Assembly (NCBI RefSeq): GCF_001557235.1 | Contig: NZ_LSJI01000266.1 | Span: 1-64,000 of the forward strand | Length of the DNA: 64,000 bases | DNA from: Phenylobacterium sp. CCH9-H3 | GTDB taxonomy: Bacteria > Pseudomonadota > Alphaproteobacteria > Caulobacterales > Caulobacteraceae | Direction: 5' to 3' | Shown: piece after piece, positions 34,101 through 42,179 of the stretch | How the letters are laid out: every line of letters starts with the position of its first letter | How positions within the stretch are numbered: position 1 is the stretch's first letter | Program-made: the position numbers and the translations under genes | Notes under the pieces: model-generated | What the model was told of the DNA's origin: nothing | What the model saw: only the letters and a program-made list of their open reading frames with translations | Databases searched by the model: none

Positions 34101-34613
34101 GAGGATGCGGTCGCCGAGCTGCGCGCCCGCGCCGGCGCCGAGGAAGTGGCCGACCGGGGCTGGTCGCCGCAGATCAACACCGGCGCCGCCGTCCTGATCC
34201 CGGACGAATATGTGCCCGACCTGAACGTACGGCTGGCGCTTTATCGGCGGATCTCCGAGGCGGAGAAGGCGCAGGACCGCGAAGCGCTGGCGGCCGAGCT
34301 GATCGACCGCTTCGGCCCGCTGCCGCCCGAGGCCGACCAGTTGTTGAAGGTGGTCGCGATCAAGGGGCTGTGCCGCGAGGCCAACGTCGCGAAGATCGAC
34401 GTGGGGCCGAAGGGCGCCGTGGTCACGTTCCGGAACGACGACTTCAGGAACCCGATGGGCCTGATCCAGTTCGTGGGGAAGAACCAGGTCGCCTGGAGGG
34501 TCCGGCCCGACCACAAGGTCGTGGTGAAGGGCGAGTGGGAGACGCCGAAGCAGCGCCTCGACGCCGCCGAGAAGGTTCTGGCCGAACTGGCGAAGCTCGC
34601 CCGCGAGGCTTAG
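31125..34613 (+). CDS. mfd: Transcription-repair coupling factor Mfd
   Basis: Mfd removes stalled RNA polymerase and recruits UvrA. The 1162-residue product has the UvrB-like N-terminal modules (FPAWDCLPYDRVGPS, FAIRGGVIDVYPSS), the RNA-polymerase-interaction CarD-like domain (LTPGDLVVHIDHGIARYEGL), helicase motifs (ICGDVGFGKTEVALRAAF, VVDEEQHFGVKHKEKLK, TLTATPIPRTLQMSLSG, YQLRGRVGRSKARAYAYL) and the C-terminal TRCF domain. Length is normal for the family. Confidence 0.97.
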   Translation: MADDARPIGPAQLRRVADDPGRLDLVGAPEGFDALVMADLAKARKGLSVFVARDAARLSAFVDAFAFFAQGIEVLTFPAWDCLPYDRVGPSAGVAAQRMATLSRLAEGLDAKPRLLVTTVPALLQRVPPISSVKRASYSARVGNVVEIADLEAYFAVNGYSRASTVSEKGEFAIRGGVIDVYPSSAEEPVRLDLFGDTLESIRAFDPETQRSTKQLKDVSLLPVSEALLDKEAVSRFRTGYLETFGAPGDDPLYATISEGGRRAGMEHYLPLFYPNLATLFDYLPADTAVALDHLAKDSRDQRLAMVRDAYDARTSTERKSHYHPLEPTRLYLDEAEWDEQLKVRPNRRFSAFNEAEGEAVIDMGARAGRNFSAERKLDSVNLFEATVDHANKLSAGGKRVLFASWSDGSSDRLMHMLADHGLKSLPLAPYWDAAKAADPKKPQRVVLPLDAGFETDSLAVISETDILGDRLARPRKRRRAANFLAEASALTPGDLVVHIDHGIARYEGLKTLDVQGAPHDTLELQYGGEAKLYLPVENIDLLTRYGADSEGVQLDRLGGAAWQARKAKAKERLREMADGLIRIAAERATKQTDAVEPPQGLFDEFCARFPYEETDDQLGAIGDVLEDLGAGRPMDRLICGDVGFGKTEVALRAAFVVAMSGQQVAVVAPTTLLARQHFKTFSERFEGWPVKVRRLSRLVPAKEAAETRDGLASGEIEIVVGTHAVLSKQVSFKNLGLVVVDEEQHFGVKHKEKLKELRADVHMLTLTATPIPRTLQMSLSGIREMSIIATPPVDRLAVRTYITPWDPVVIRESLLREKYRGGQAYFVAPRISDLPQLERFLREQVPEIKFVVGHGQMAPTQLEEVMTAFYDGQYDVLLSTTIVESGLDIPTANTMIIHRADMFGLAQMYQLRGRVGRSKARAYAYLTTPAEKQITLSAEKRLKVLQSLDSLGAGFQLASHDLDIRGGGNLLGDEQSGHIKEIGVELYQQMLEDAVAELRARAGAEEVADRGWSPQINTGAAVLIPDEYVPDLNVRLALYRRISEAEKAQDREALAAELIDRFGPLPPEADQLLKVVAIKGLCREANVAKIDVGPKGAVVTFRNDDFRNPMGLIQFVGKNQVAWRVRPDHKVVVKGEWETPKQRLDAAEKVLAELAKLAREA

Positions 34614-34666
34614 CGAATTTGGAACGGCTCGGGCGCACGGTGCGCGCGATCCGAGGAGACATGCCG

Positions 34667-35041
34667 ATGCGCCCCTTTGCACTCGCCCTTGCCGCCGGCG
34701 CCCTCGCGGCCGGCCTCGCGTCCTCCGCCTTCGCGCAGACCCCGGCTGCCGACGTCGCCGACGTGCGCTGCCTGATGGTGCTGCAGGCGGTGGGCAACGA
34801 CCCGAAGCAGCGGGACGCCGCGGCGCGCGGCGTCTACTACTACCTCGGCCGGCTGTCGGCCCGCGGCCCCATGGCGCGCCTGGAAGCCTCCATGCTGGCC
34901 GAGGGCCGGAAGATGAACGCCCCGGCTGCGGTGCAGGCGGAGCTCACCCGCTGCGGCGCCGAGCTCAATCAGCGGACGGGCGAGCTGCAGGCGATCAATC
35001 AGCGGCTGCAGAAGCAGTTCGCGCCGCCAGCCAAGAAATAG
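34667..35041 (+). CDS. Small exported protein of unknown function
   Basis: The product has 124 residues, with a signal peptide of about 23 residues ending SSAFAQ. The mature part is mostly helical (DVRCLMVLQAVGNDPKQRDAAARGVYYYLGRLSARGP) and contains two Cys, at about residues 35 and 90, that could form a disulfide. I chose the ATG at 34667 because GAGGAG lies 8 bases upstream; the ATG at 34661 is only 2 bases from it. It follows mfd by 53 bases and is convergent with the PopA-like gene. No family recognised. Confidence 0.75.
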   Translation: MRPFALALAAGALAAGLASSAFAQTPAADVADVRCLMVLQAVGNDPKQRDAAARGVYYYLGRLSARGPMARLEASMLAEGRKMNAPAAVQAELTRCGAELNQRTGELQAINQRLQKQFAPPAKK

Positions 35042-35044
35042 GCC

Positions 35045-36379
35045 TCAGCCCGCCTTGAGGCTCTGGGCCATGGCGGCGGCCTGTTCGAGGGCGTAGCCGA
35101 CGCTGTCCGGCGAGGCGACCTCGGCGACGCCAAGATCGAACTCGACGACGAAGGGCGTGGCGCCCTGTCCCGCCTCGAAGGCCGTGCAGCCGATCACCGC
35201 GGCGATGCGCTCCCCGGCCGAGCGGGCCGCGTGCAGGCTCGTGGCGGGCAGGGCGAGAGCGAACACCTCGGGCGCGAGGCGTGCGGCGGTGTCTTCCACA
35301 CGGACCAGGCGGCCGATCATGGAGCCGATCTGGGGAACGGCGCGGGCGACCCAGCCGCCGGTGCGCGGCGCTTTGAGGTCCGGCTTCTCGGCCACCTTCA
35401 GCATGCAGATGCTCAAGGGGCGGTTCCGCTCGCGGGCGCTCCGGGCCAGGCGCATCAGGTGGCCGGCGAACAGGTCGCGGGTGAAGAGACCCGTGGCCGC
35501 GTCCATCAGGCCCGAACCGCGGGCCCGCTCCAGCGCGGCGCGCACCGATTTCTGTCGGCGGAAGGACCGGGCCAGCTCGACAACCCGAAGCGCGGTCTCG
35601 GTCTCCGGCGTTTCGGGCGAGGCGACGTCGGAGATTCCGCGATGATAGGCCTCCGCCGCGGTGACCGCCGATTCGGCGCGCATGTAGAGTAGGGCGGGCG
35701 TGTGGTAGAGCCGCGTGTTCCGCCGCAGTCCCGCGGCGATCGACAACGCCTCGTGCGGGTTGTCGCCGGCCCATAGGACTACCGCGTCGAACGGCCGCTC
35801 GTGCAGATAGTCGAACGCGGTGAAGGCGGTGAAGGCGCCCACCACCTCGGCGCCGTTGCGCTGCAGGGCATTGGAGAGCGCCAGGAACTGCGGCGCGGGC
35901 TCTCCAATGGCCAGGACGCGGAAAGGTGTCGGATCCAGCTCGGGCGCGTCCAGCACATGACCGCGTTCGGAGAAGGTCTCGACCCGGACCTCGAACTCCT
36001 CTTCGGCCACCGCCGTGCGGACCAGGCTCTCCAGGCGCATGGCGGCCTGGGCGGGGTGCAGGGGCGCAGCCAGGGTCAGGTCGTAGCCGTGATCCTTCTG
36101 GAAGGGGTCGGGCGCGCCCATGGCCATGATCGGGAGGCGACGCGGCGCGCAGGCGGCGCGCAGGCGGTCGGCCAGGCCCTCGGCGGCGCCGTGGTCCATT
36201 TCGGCCAGGTCGACGATCGCGGCCTGGATCTGGAGGTCGGAGAGCGCGGCCGCGGCGGCCGCTTCGCTGCGGGCGGTGACCGTGCGCCAGCCGAGCTTGT
36301 CCAGCCCCTCGGCCAACGGGCCGGCTGTGGAATCGTCGCGAGCGACGATAAGCACTCGCGCCTGAAGCCCTGCGGCCAT
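35045..36379 (-). CDS. popA: PopA-like c-di-GMP effector: two receiver-like domains plus degenerate GGDEF
   Basis: The 444-residue product has a REC-like domain at about residues 7-125 (RVLIVARDDS, AAIVDLAEMD). A second at about 150-260 (FRVLAIGEPAPQF, AVVLWAGDN) has no phospho-acceptor Asp. The C-terminal GGDEF domain spans about 290-440. The active-site motif is degenerate (RLAPEVFAL where GGEEF is expected), but the inhibitory-site RxxD is present as RVED at the correct spacing. That combination is what is known of Caulobacter PopA, which binds c-di-GMP through its I-site to drive CtrA degradation. Orthology is inferred from architecture and length, not from an alignment. Confidence 0.72.
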   Translation of the reverse strand: MAAGLQARVLIVARDDSTAGPLAEGLDKLGWRTVTARSEAAAAAALSDLQIQAAIVDLAEMDHGAAEGLADRLRAACAPRRLPIMAMGAPDPFQKDHGYDLTLAAPLHPAQAAMRLESLVRTAVAEEEFEVRVETFSERGHVLDAPELDPTPFRVLAIGEPAPQFLALSNALQRNGAEVVGAFTAFTAFDYLHERPFDAVVLWAGDNPHEALSIAAGLRRNTRLYHTPALLYMRAESAVTAAEAYHRGISDVASPETPETETALRVVELARSFRRQKSVRAALERARGSGLMDAATGLFTRDLFAGHLMRLARSARERNRPLSICMLKVAEKPDLKAPRTGGWVARAVPQIGSMIGRLVRVEDTAARLAPEVFALALPATSLHAARSAGERIAAVIGCTAFEAGQGATPFVVEFDLGVAEVASPDSVGYALEQAAAMAQSLKAG

Positions 36380-36499
36380 ATCCCCATCCAATCGCGCCCT
36401 GATCTGTCCTAAGCACGGAATCGCACAGGGCCGGAAGAGTTGTCCCATACCCGCCCGCGGGTTGCAGAAGAGTTTCATTGTCGCAGGAGGTCTAAGGTC

Positions 36500-37264
36500 G
36501 TGGGGGTCGAACTGACGGGGAAGGTGGCCGCGGTCACCGGTGCGAGCGGGGGCCTGGGCGCGCATTTCGCGAAGCTGCTGGCCGCGAATGGCGCGGCCGT
36601 CGCCGTGACGGCGCGGCGCGTGGACAGGATCCAGGCCATCGCCGACGAGATCAACGCCGGCGGCGGCAAGGCCGTGGCCCTCGCGCTGGACGTGGGCGAC
36701 GCCGAGGCGATCGGCCCCGCGCTGGACCGCGTCCAGGAGGAACTGGGCGGCCTCGACATCCTGGTCAACAACGCGGGCATCGGCGGGGAGGGGCTGGCCC
36801 TCGACATCTCGGTCGAGGATTTCGACCAGACCTTCGCGGTGAACGTGCGCGGGACGTTCTTTGCGGCCCGCGAAGCGGCTAGGCGGATGATCGCCGCCCA
36901 GGTCGAGGGGCGGATCGTCAACATCGCCTCGATCGCCAGCCACACCGTCCTGCCGGGCCTTTCGGCCTACTGCGGGTCCAAGGCGGCCGTCGCAATGCTG
37001 ACCAAGAGCCTGGCGCGGGAATGGGCCCGCCGGGGGATCGCCGTGAACGCCCTGGCGCCGGGCTACATCGAGACCGCGATCAACGACGCCTGGTGGCCGA
37101 CGGAAGGCGGCCAGAAGCAGCTCAAGGGCTTCCCGCGCCGTCGGCTGATGGACGCGAGCGACCTGGACGCGGCGTTCCTGCTGCTGGCCGGGCCGGCGGC
37201 CCGCGCCATCACGGGCGCGCTGATCACCGTGGACGACGGACAGTCGCTGCCCGGCGGCGGCTAG
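36500..37264 (+). CDS. Short-chain dehydrogenase/reductase (FabG-like)
   Basis: The 254-residue SDR has VTGASGGLGAHFAK near the N-terminus, NNAGIGGEG, the Ser of VNIASIASHTV, YCGSKAAVAML with catalytic Tyr and Lys, and a C-terminal ITGALITVDDGQSLPGGG. The GTG at 36500 is chosen because AGGAGG lies 9 bases upstream; the frame further 5' has no start with an RBS. It is 55 bases before an acyl-CoA racemase gene, so it is probably a 3-hydroxyacyl-CoA or related dehydrogenase in branched acyl-CoA metabolism. Confidence 0.85.
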   Translation: MGVELTGKVAAVTGASGGLGAHFAKLLAANGAAVAVTARRVDRIQAIADEINAGGGKAVALALDVGDAEAIGPALDRVQEELGGLDILVNNAGIGGEGLALDISVEDFDQTFAVNVRGTFFAAREAARRMIAAQVEGRIVNIASIASHTVLPGLSAYCGSKAAVAMLTKSLAREWARRGIAVNALAPGYIETAINDAWWPTEGGQKQLKGFPRRRLMDASDLDAAFLLLAGPAARAITGALITVDDGQSLPGGG

Positions 37265-37319
37265 GCTTGGCTGACCGAAGGGCAAGAGGCTTAGATCGCG
37301 CGAAAACTGGGAGGACAGC

Positions 37320-38450
37320 ATGCGTCAGGGTCCGCTAACCGGCCTGAAGATCGTCGAATTCGCAGGGATCGGCCCCGGCCCCTTCTGCGGCATGCTGTTG
37401 TCCGACCTGGGCGCCGACGTGGTGCGCATCGACCGCAAAGGGCAGGGCCGGGGCGCGCCGTCCGACATCACCTCGCGCGGCCGCCGCTCGGTGGCGCTGG
37501 ACCTGAAGAAGCCGGAGGCGGTCGAGGCCTGCCTGAAGCTGATGGACGGCGCCGACGCGATCATCGAGGGCTTCCGGCCGGGCGTCATGGAGCGCCTGGG
37601 CCTGGGGCCGGACGTGGCGCTGAAGCGCAATCCGAAGCTGGTGTTCGGGCGGATGACCGGCTGGGGCCAGACGGGTCCCTACGCCCACGCCGCCGGCCAC
37701 GACATGAACTACATCGCCATCACCGGCGCGCTGCACGCCATCGGCACCGACGACAAGCCGGTGCCGCCGCTGAACCTGGTGGGGGATTTCGGGGGCGGGG
37801 CGCTCTACCTCGCCTTTGGCCTGTTGGCCGGCGTGATCCAGGCGCGCGAGACGGGCAGGGGGCAGGTGATCGACTGCGCCATGAGCGACGGCGCGGCCTC
37901 GCTGATGGCCATGTTCTACGGCTTCAAAGCCGCCGGCATGTGGAAGGAGCAGCGACGCTCGAACATGCTGGATGGCGGGGCCCACTTCTACGACACCTAC
38001 CAGTGCCGGGACGGCAAATGGGTGTCGATCGGCTCCATCGAGCCGCAGTTCTACGCCCTGTTGCTGGAGAAGACCGGGATCGACGATCCGGAGTTCCAGA
38101 AGCAGAACGACCGGAGTGTGTGGCCCGCCCTGCGTGAGAAGCTGGCCGACGTCATCGCCCAGAAGACCCGCGACGAGTGGACCGAGATCATGGGCGGCAC
38201 GGACGTCTGCTTCGCCCCGGTCCTCGACCTGGACGAGGCCCCGAAGCACCCGCACAACGCCGCGCGCGAAACGTTCGTGACCCTGGGTGGTGTCGTCCAG
38301 CCAGCGCCCGCGCCGCGGTTCTCGGCGACGCCGGGCAAGATCCAGGGACCGCCGCCGGCCATCGGCGCCCACGACCGCGAAGCGCTGTCCGACTGGGGCT
38401 TCTCGGACGGCGAAATCGGCGCTTTGCAGAGCGCGGGGGCGCTCGCCTAG
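37320..38450 (+). CDS. Alpha-methylacyl-CoA racemase (CaiB/BaiF family III)
   Basis: The 376-residue product belongs to CoA-transferase family III. Motifs are [75 protein letters not shown] with His127 and [14 protein letters not shown] with Asp156. The His/Asp pair at these positions is that of alpha-methylacyl-CoA racemases, rather than the single catalytic Asp of formyl-CoA transferases. It would epimerise 2-methylacyl-CoA for beta-oxidation. It is co-oriented with the SDR upstream. Confidence 0.85.
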   Translation: MRQGPLTGLKIVEFAGIGPGPFCGMLLSDLGADVVRIDRKGQGRGAPSDITSRGRRSVALDLKKPEAVEACLKLMDGADAIIEGFRPGVMERLGLGPDVALKRNPKLVFGRMTGWGQTGPYAHAAGHDMNYIAITGALHAIGTDDKPVPPLNLVGDFGGGALYLAFGLLAGVIQARETGRGQVIDCAMSDGAASLMAMFYGFKAAGMWKEQRRSNMLDGGAHFYDTYQCRDGKWVSIGSIEPQFYALLLEKTGIDDPEFQKQNDRSVWPALREKLADVIAQKTRDEWTEIMGGTDVCFAPVLDLDEAPKHPHNAARETFVTLGGVVQPAPAPRFSATPGKIQGPPPAIGAHDREALSDWGFSDGEIGALQSAGALA

Positions 38451-38595
38451 CTTCCGAATTCGGCAACACGTTATCTGAAAGCGCCGTTCAGGCGCGGTTC
38501 AGCCGGCGGGGCCCAGATTGCCCCCCGGATCGGACGTCGCGCTCTCCCGTCCCTCGAAGCGGCGGCCGGCCCGGATGGAAAGACACGCCCATCGG

Positions 38596-38629
38596 CGGCG
38601 CGCCACCTACTAACCCGGGTGGCGCGCCG
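38596..38629. terminator. Strong 12-bp hairpin between the racemase and the BrkB-family gene
   Basis: A perfect 12-bp inverted repeat (CGGCGCGCCACC / GGTGGCGCGCCG) has a 10-base loop, TACTAACCCG. It lies 146 bases after the racemase stop and 57 before the next start, and is followed by TTATCATTT. It probably acts as a terminator, though the T-run is short. Each arm contains GGCGCGCC. Confidence 0.55.
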
Positions 38630-38685
38630 TTATCATTTGGGCCAAGGCTTACCGGACCTTGAGTCGAGCCTTCACCGCCGCGCGC

Positions 38686-39612
38686 ATGACCCTTTCCGAG
38701 ATGATCCGGCGCGTTCGCCAGGGGGACTGGGATCCCGTCCACGGCCTGCGGCTGGGCCTCACCGTGCTGGGCAAGGCGCTGGCCCGACTCTGGGGCCGCG
38801 ACGTCATGCTCTACAATGGCGGGGTCTCGTTCTTCGTCATGCTCGCCATCTTCCCCGCGCTGGCGATCGTCATGGGGCTTTACAGCCTGCTGTCGGATCC
38901 CGCCCAGGTCGCCGCGCAGGGCGAGGCCATGGCGAAGGTGATGCCCGACGCGGCCCGGCTGATCTTCCAGAGCGAGCTCGTCCGCCTGTCCCGGGCGCCG
39001 CCCGAGACCGTCTCGGTCCAGAGCATGGTGGCGCTGGTGATCGGCGGCTATGCCTCGCATCGGGGGTTCAAGGCCCTGCTGGCCGGGCTTTCGTTCATCC
39101 ATGACGAGGATCGGCCTCGCGGCTTCGTGGGATTCAACCTGCTGGCGTTGGCGGTCCTGATCGCGGCGCTCGGCGCGCTGGGCGTCCTGTCGACTGTGTT
39201 CTTCGCCTTCCGCATCGTGGGCGAGACGTTCGGCCTGCGACCGCTGCGCGGCGCGCTCTGGCTTTACAGCGAGTGGACGTGGGCGAGCGCCGGCATGACG
39301 CTGGGCATGGCGCTGATCTACCGCTGGGCCATGTCGCGCGACCCGGTGGACTGGCGGGCCTCGCTGCTGGGCGGAGCGGCGGCGGCGGCGCTGTGCATCT
39401 TCGCCTCATGGGCGCTGGGCTTCTATGTGGAGGACATCGCTGCGCTCGGCGTGACCTACGGCTCGGTCGCCACAGTGGTCATCTTCCTGATCTGGCTGTC
39501 GTGGAACGTGAACGCGGTCTTCTTCGGCGGCGCCCTGGCCACGGAGGTGGAGCTTGCGCTGCATCGGCGGCGCGTGCCCCTGGCCTCGGAGATGGGCGGT
39601 CTGCGCGGCTAA
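38686..39612 (+). CDS. YihY/BrkB-family inner-membrane protein
   Basis: The product has about 308 residues and roughly six transmembrane segments. Family features are LYNGGVSFFVMLAIFPALA near the first segment, the SQSMVALVIGGYASHRGFKALLAGLSFIHDE-type cytoplasmic loop, and WRASLLGGAAAAALCIFASW. LGVTYGSVATVVIFLIWL occurs near the C-terminus. The function of the family is unknown; the old link to ribonuclease BN was not upheld. The ATG at 38686 is used; a TTG at 38659 could add nine residues. It overlaps the convergent TusA-like gene by 4 bases. Confidence 0.88.
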   Translation: MTLSEMIRRVRQGDWDPVHGLRLGLTVLGKALARLWGRDVMLYNGGVSFFVMLAIFPALAIVMGLYSLLSDPAQVAAQGEAMAKVMPDAARLIFQSELVRLSRAPPETVSVQSMVALVIGGYASHRGFKALLAGLSFIHDEDRPRGFVGFNLLALAVLIAALGALGVLSTVFFAFRIVGETFGLRPLRGALWLYSEWTWASAGMTLGMALIYRWAMSRDPVDWRASLLGGAAAAALCIFASWALGFYVEDIAALGVTYGSVATVVIFLIWLSWNVNAVFFGGALATEVELALHRRRVPLASEMGGLRG

Positions 39613-39839
39613 GCTTTCGAGAGCAGGAAGCTCAAGGTCCCGTCGGCTTCGGACTGTTCCAGCACCTGGGCGCCGATCTGGGCGGCGAAGTGGGGCACGT
39701 CGATCCGGGCGAGGGGATCGTCGGCCAGCAGCCTCACCTGAGCACCGGCAGGCGCCGCCTCCAGGGCGCGCCGGAGCCGCAGGGTCGGAACCGGGCAGCG
39801 ATGCCCGCGCGCGTCGACCAGGATCTCTTCGGAAGCCAT
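39609..39839 (-). CDS. TusA-like sulfur carrier protein
   Basis: The 76-residue protein belongs to the TusA/SirA family: VDARGHRCPVPTLRLRRAL, with the sulfur-carrying Cys15 in the CPxP motif. LLADDPLARIDVPHFAAQIG forms the rest of the two-layer fold. It probably accepts persulfide from a cysteine desulfurase for tRNA thiolation or molybdenum cofactor work. The longer frame upstream overlaps the TadG gene in another frame and is not used. It is convergent with the BrkB-family gene. Confidence 0.88.
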   Translation of the reverse strand: MASEEILVDARGHRCPVPTLRLRRALEAAPAGAQVRLLADDPLARIDVPHFAAQIGAQVLEQSEADGTLSFLLSKA

Positions 39840-39961
39840 CGCCGGCGCATACACCGGCGGGCGGCTTGGCCCAAGCGCCGCGAGTCCGGCTGTCCAGCAG
39901 TAGGACGCGACTTGGCCGGCGGACACCGATGCCCGCCGGCCAAGTTCTTCGCGCCGGGTGT

Positions 39962-41524
39962 CTACTTCGAGAGGCGCAGGGCCGAGATCTGGCCCGCGAT
40001 GCTCTGGAACACCGAGGTCAGGGTCGTCGAGTCCTCGACGTTGTAGTAGTGGTCGCGGCTGCTGGCGCAGGCCTCGAGCAGGCTGCTGGAGCCCTCCACG
40101 ACCCGGATCGTGTAGATCTCGATGTCCTTCTTCTTCATGTTCTCGCACAGCAGCTTCAGGCGATAGTCGAGCGCCGCCGTTCGGGTGGAGTCGGAGGAGC
40201 CGATGCCCAGCGGCTGGCCGTTCGACTTGATGACGCGGCCCTGCCAGATGTACCCGGCGCCTGAATAGGTGCCGTCGTTCGGCGTGTCGCGCTGGGCGAT
40301 GGTGTTCTCGCCGTCCGTCATCAGGATCACGATCTTGCGGTACTTCGGCGTCCCATAGGCGACGCCGTCGGCGAACGGTCCCCAGGGCGAAACCATGTTC
40401 CAGCCCCAGGACATGCCGATGGGAATGTTGGTGTTGCCGTCGGCGACGAGCCCGGAGATGTCGTTCCGCAGGCCCTGGAAGTCGGTCGTCAGCCGCCGCA
40501 TCCGGGCCAGGCCGCAGCCGCGGTTGGGGCCGAACGAGGTGGTCAGCGACGCCTTCTTCTTGCCGGTGTACTTGTTGATCATGCCCTGGCGGACGCGCCA
40601 GTCGTTGCTGTTCGTGTTGTCCGGCACATAGTCGTTCTGGTAGTCGCGGGCGTAGCCGCTGGTCTGCACGTCCGGCTCGTCCACGGCGAAGTAGGGCGTG
40701 TAAAGCGTCGCCGGCGTGCCGACGGCCGGCGGGGTATCCTCGACGTCGTGCGGTGCCTTGCGCATCTCGAGGCAACCACGCCAAGTGGCGTTCAGGTTCG
40801 AGAAGAGCGTGAAGCGGTTGGCCTGCTGGGTGCCGGACGAGGTCGTGAAGATCTCGTTGTTGATCGGCGAGACGCCGTTCTGGTCCACCCACGTCGCGTT
40901 GCGATAGGCCGTTTCGTCGACGCGCACGGTATTGGAGAAGGGCACCAGGGCGATCTTGACCGCGTCGGGCTCGACGCTCTTCTTCGCCGCGTCCTCCATC
41001 TTGGTGACGAAGTCCGAGGCGGCCGCCTTCATGTCCTTGAGCTTGGTGCCCTCGTTCATCGAGCCGGTCGTATCCAGGACCAGGGCGATCTCGACCTTGA
41101 CGCTAGTGCGCACTACCTCGGTGCTGGCCTCGATGGACATCACCCCGTCGCTCAGGAGGCCGGCGATGAAGGGCCGCACGTTCAGCTTCGCGCTTGCGAC
41201 GACCGTGCCGCCTTCGCCGGCCGCGAACGAGCTGGACGCCAGTTCGAGGCCGTCGTCCAACTCCAGGTTCTGGGACAGGATGCGGTCGCCGGTGGCCTTC
41301 AGTTCGGAGTCCGATTGGGCCGTGGAGCGCGCCGCGCCAAGGGCGGCGGCGTCCAGCGCGTCCTGCAACTGGGACTTCGCGCTCGTGGCTCGGGCGAGAT
41401 CCGCGGCGCCGAGGCCGGCGACCGTGAGCGGGGCGATGGCGATGGCGACCACAATCGCGACGTTGCCGCGGTCGTCGAGGCGGGGGACCAGTCGCCCCAT
41501 GCCGGCGAAACGTGACCTGCGCAT
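39962..41524 (-). CDS. TadG-like pilus assembly protein with von Willebrand A domain
   Basis: The 520-residue product begins with a basic N-terminus and a TadE/TadG-type transmembrane helix at about residues 21-43 (DRGNVAIVVAIAIAPLTVAG), so most of the protein is periplasmic. A VWA domain runs from about residue 143, with a metal-binding MIDAS DTTGSMN at Asp151. Further VWA elements are IVILMTDGENT and IEIYTIRVVEG. TadG-family proteins work with Flp/Tad pilus machinery. Two TadE-like genes are divergent next door, but the core tad/cpa genes are absent from this window. Confidence 0.85.
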   Translation of the reverse strand: MRRSRFAGMGRLVPRLDDRGNVAIVVAIAIAPLTVAGLGAADLARATSAKSQLQDALDAAALGAARSTAQSDSELKATGDRILSQNLELDDGLELASSSFAAGEGGTVVASAKLNVRPFIAGLLSDGVMSIEASTEVVRTSVKVEIALVLDTTGSMNEGTKLKDMKAAASDFVTKMEDAAKKSVEPDAVKIALVPFSNTVRVDETAYRNATWVDQNGVSPINNEIFTTSSGTQQANRFTLFSNLNATWRGCLEMRKAPHDVEDTPPAVGTPATLYTPYFAVDEPDVQTSGYARDYQNDYVPDNTNSNDWRVRQGMINKYTGKKKASLTTSFGPNRGCGLARMRRLTTDFQGLRNDISGLVADGNTNIPIGMSWGWNMVSPWGPFADGVAYGTPKYRKIVILMTDGENTIAQRDTPNDGTYSGAGYIWQGRVIKSNGQPLGIGSSDSTRTAALDYRLKLLCENMKKKDIEIYTIRVVEGSSSLLEACASSRDHYYNVEDSTTLTSVFQSIAGQISALRLSK

Positions 41525-41530
41525 GTTCTA

Positions 41531-41572
41531 TCCTGCGATCGATTTCTATTGGCCTTGCTGGATATCGCAGGA
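41531..41572. promoter_or_regulatory. Spaced inverted repeat between divergent TadG and TadE genes
   Basis: TCCTGCGAT (41531-41539) and ATCGCAGGA (41564-41572) are perfect 9-base inverted copies with centres 33 bp apart, about three helical turns. A possible promoter reading right (TTGCTG, then TAATCG after 16 bases) overlaps the right arm. This is a candidate operator for coordinating the pseudopilin genes. Confidence 0.4.
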
Positions 41573-41660
41573 CGGCTAATCGCTCCTTAGGCAGGACCGT
41601 TAAGTTCCGTTCACCGTCATTCGCAACCGGATGTTGGTGCAACCCGGTCAGGCTGCCGGC

Positions 41661-42179
41661 ATGTTCAAGATCAAGGCGCATGCGGCCCCAAGACGGGTCT
41701 TTCGCCGCGACGAGAGCGGCGCGGCGGCGATCGAGTTCGCGCTCGTCGCGCCCCTGCTGTTCTTCACGCTGCTGTCGCTGGTGGAGCTGGGCGTGCTCGG
41801 CATGCTGACCGTCGGGCTCGACAATTCGATGGTCCAGGCCGCGCGCCTGATCCGGACCGGACAGCCGACGGCGGCCACCTCGGCGGCCAGCTTCGAGGAT
41901 CAGATCTGCGCGAACGTCGCCTCCGTGATGGGCAGCTGCCAGGAGCGCCTGGTGGTGAGCGTGCAGTCGTTCTCGGCGTTTTCCAACGCAGGCGCCGCCG
42001 CCAGCGCGCCTCCGGCCGGCCAGTTCAACAAGGGCGGCCCGAACGACATCATCCTGGTCAAGGCCGACTACCGGTGGCCGCTGATGAGTCCCTTCGTCGC
42101 CACGGCCTTCAACCGTAGCGGCCCGCTGGAGGTGACCATCAGCGCCCGGACGGCGTTCAAGAACGAGCCCTTCGAATGA
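41661..42179 (+). CDS. TadE-like pseudopilin-family protein
   Basis: The 172-residue product (182 if the ATG at 41631 is used) has a short cytoplasmic N-terminus, then the TadE motif DESGAAAIEFALVAPLLFF with the conserved Glu of the pseudopilin-like helix, and a periplasmic remainder with two Cys (ICANVASVMGSC). It is probably processed by a prepilin peptidase and part of Flp/Tad pili. It overlaps the next TadE-like gene by 4 bases. Confidence 0.83.
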   Translation: MFKIKAHAAPRRVFRRDESGAAAIEFALVAPLLFFTLLSLVELGVLGMLTVGLDNSMVQAARLIRTGQPTAATSAASFEDQICANVASVMGSCQERLVVSVQSFSAFSNAGAAASAPPAGQFNKGGPNDIILVKADYRWPLMSPFVATAFNRSGPLEVTISARTAFKNEPFE

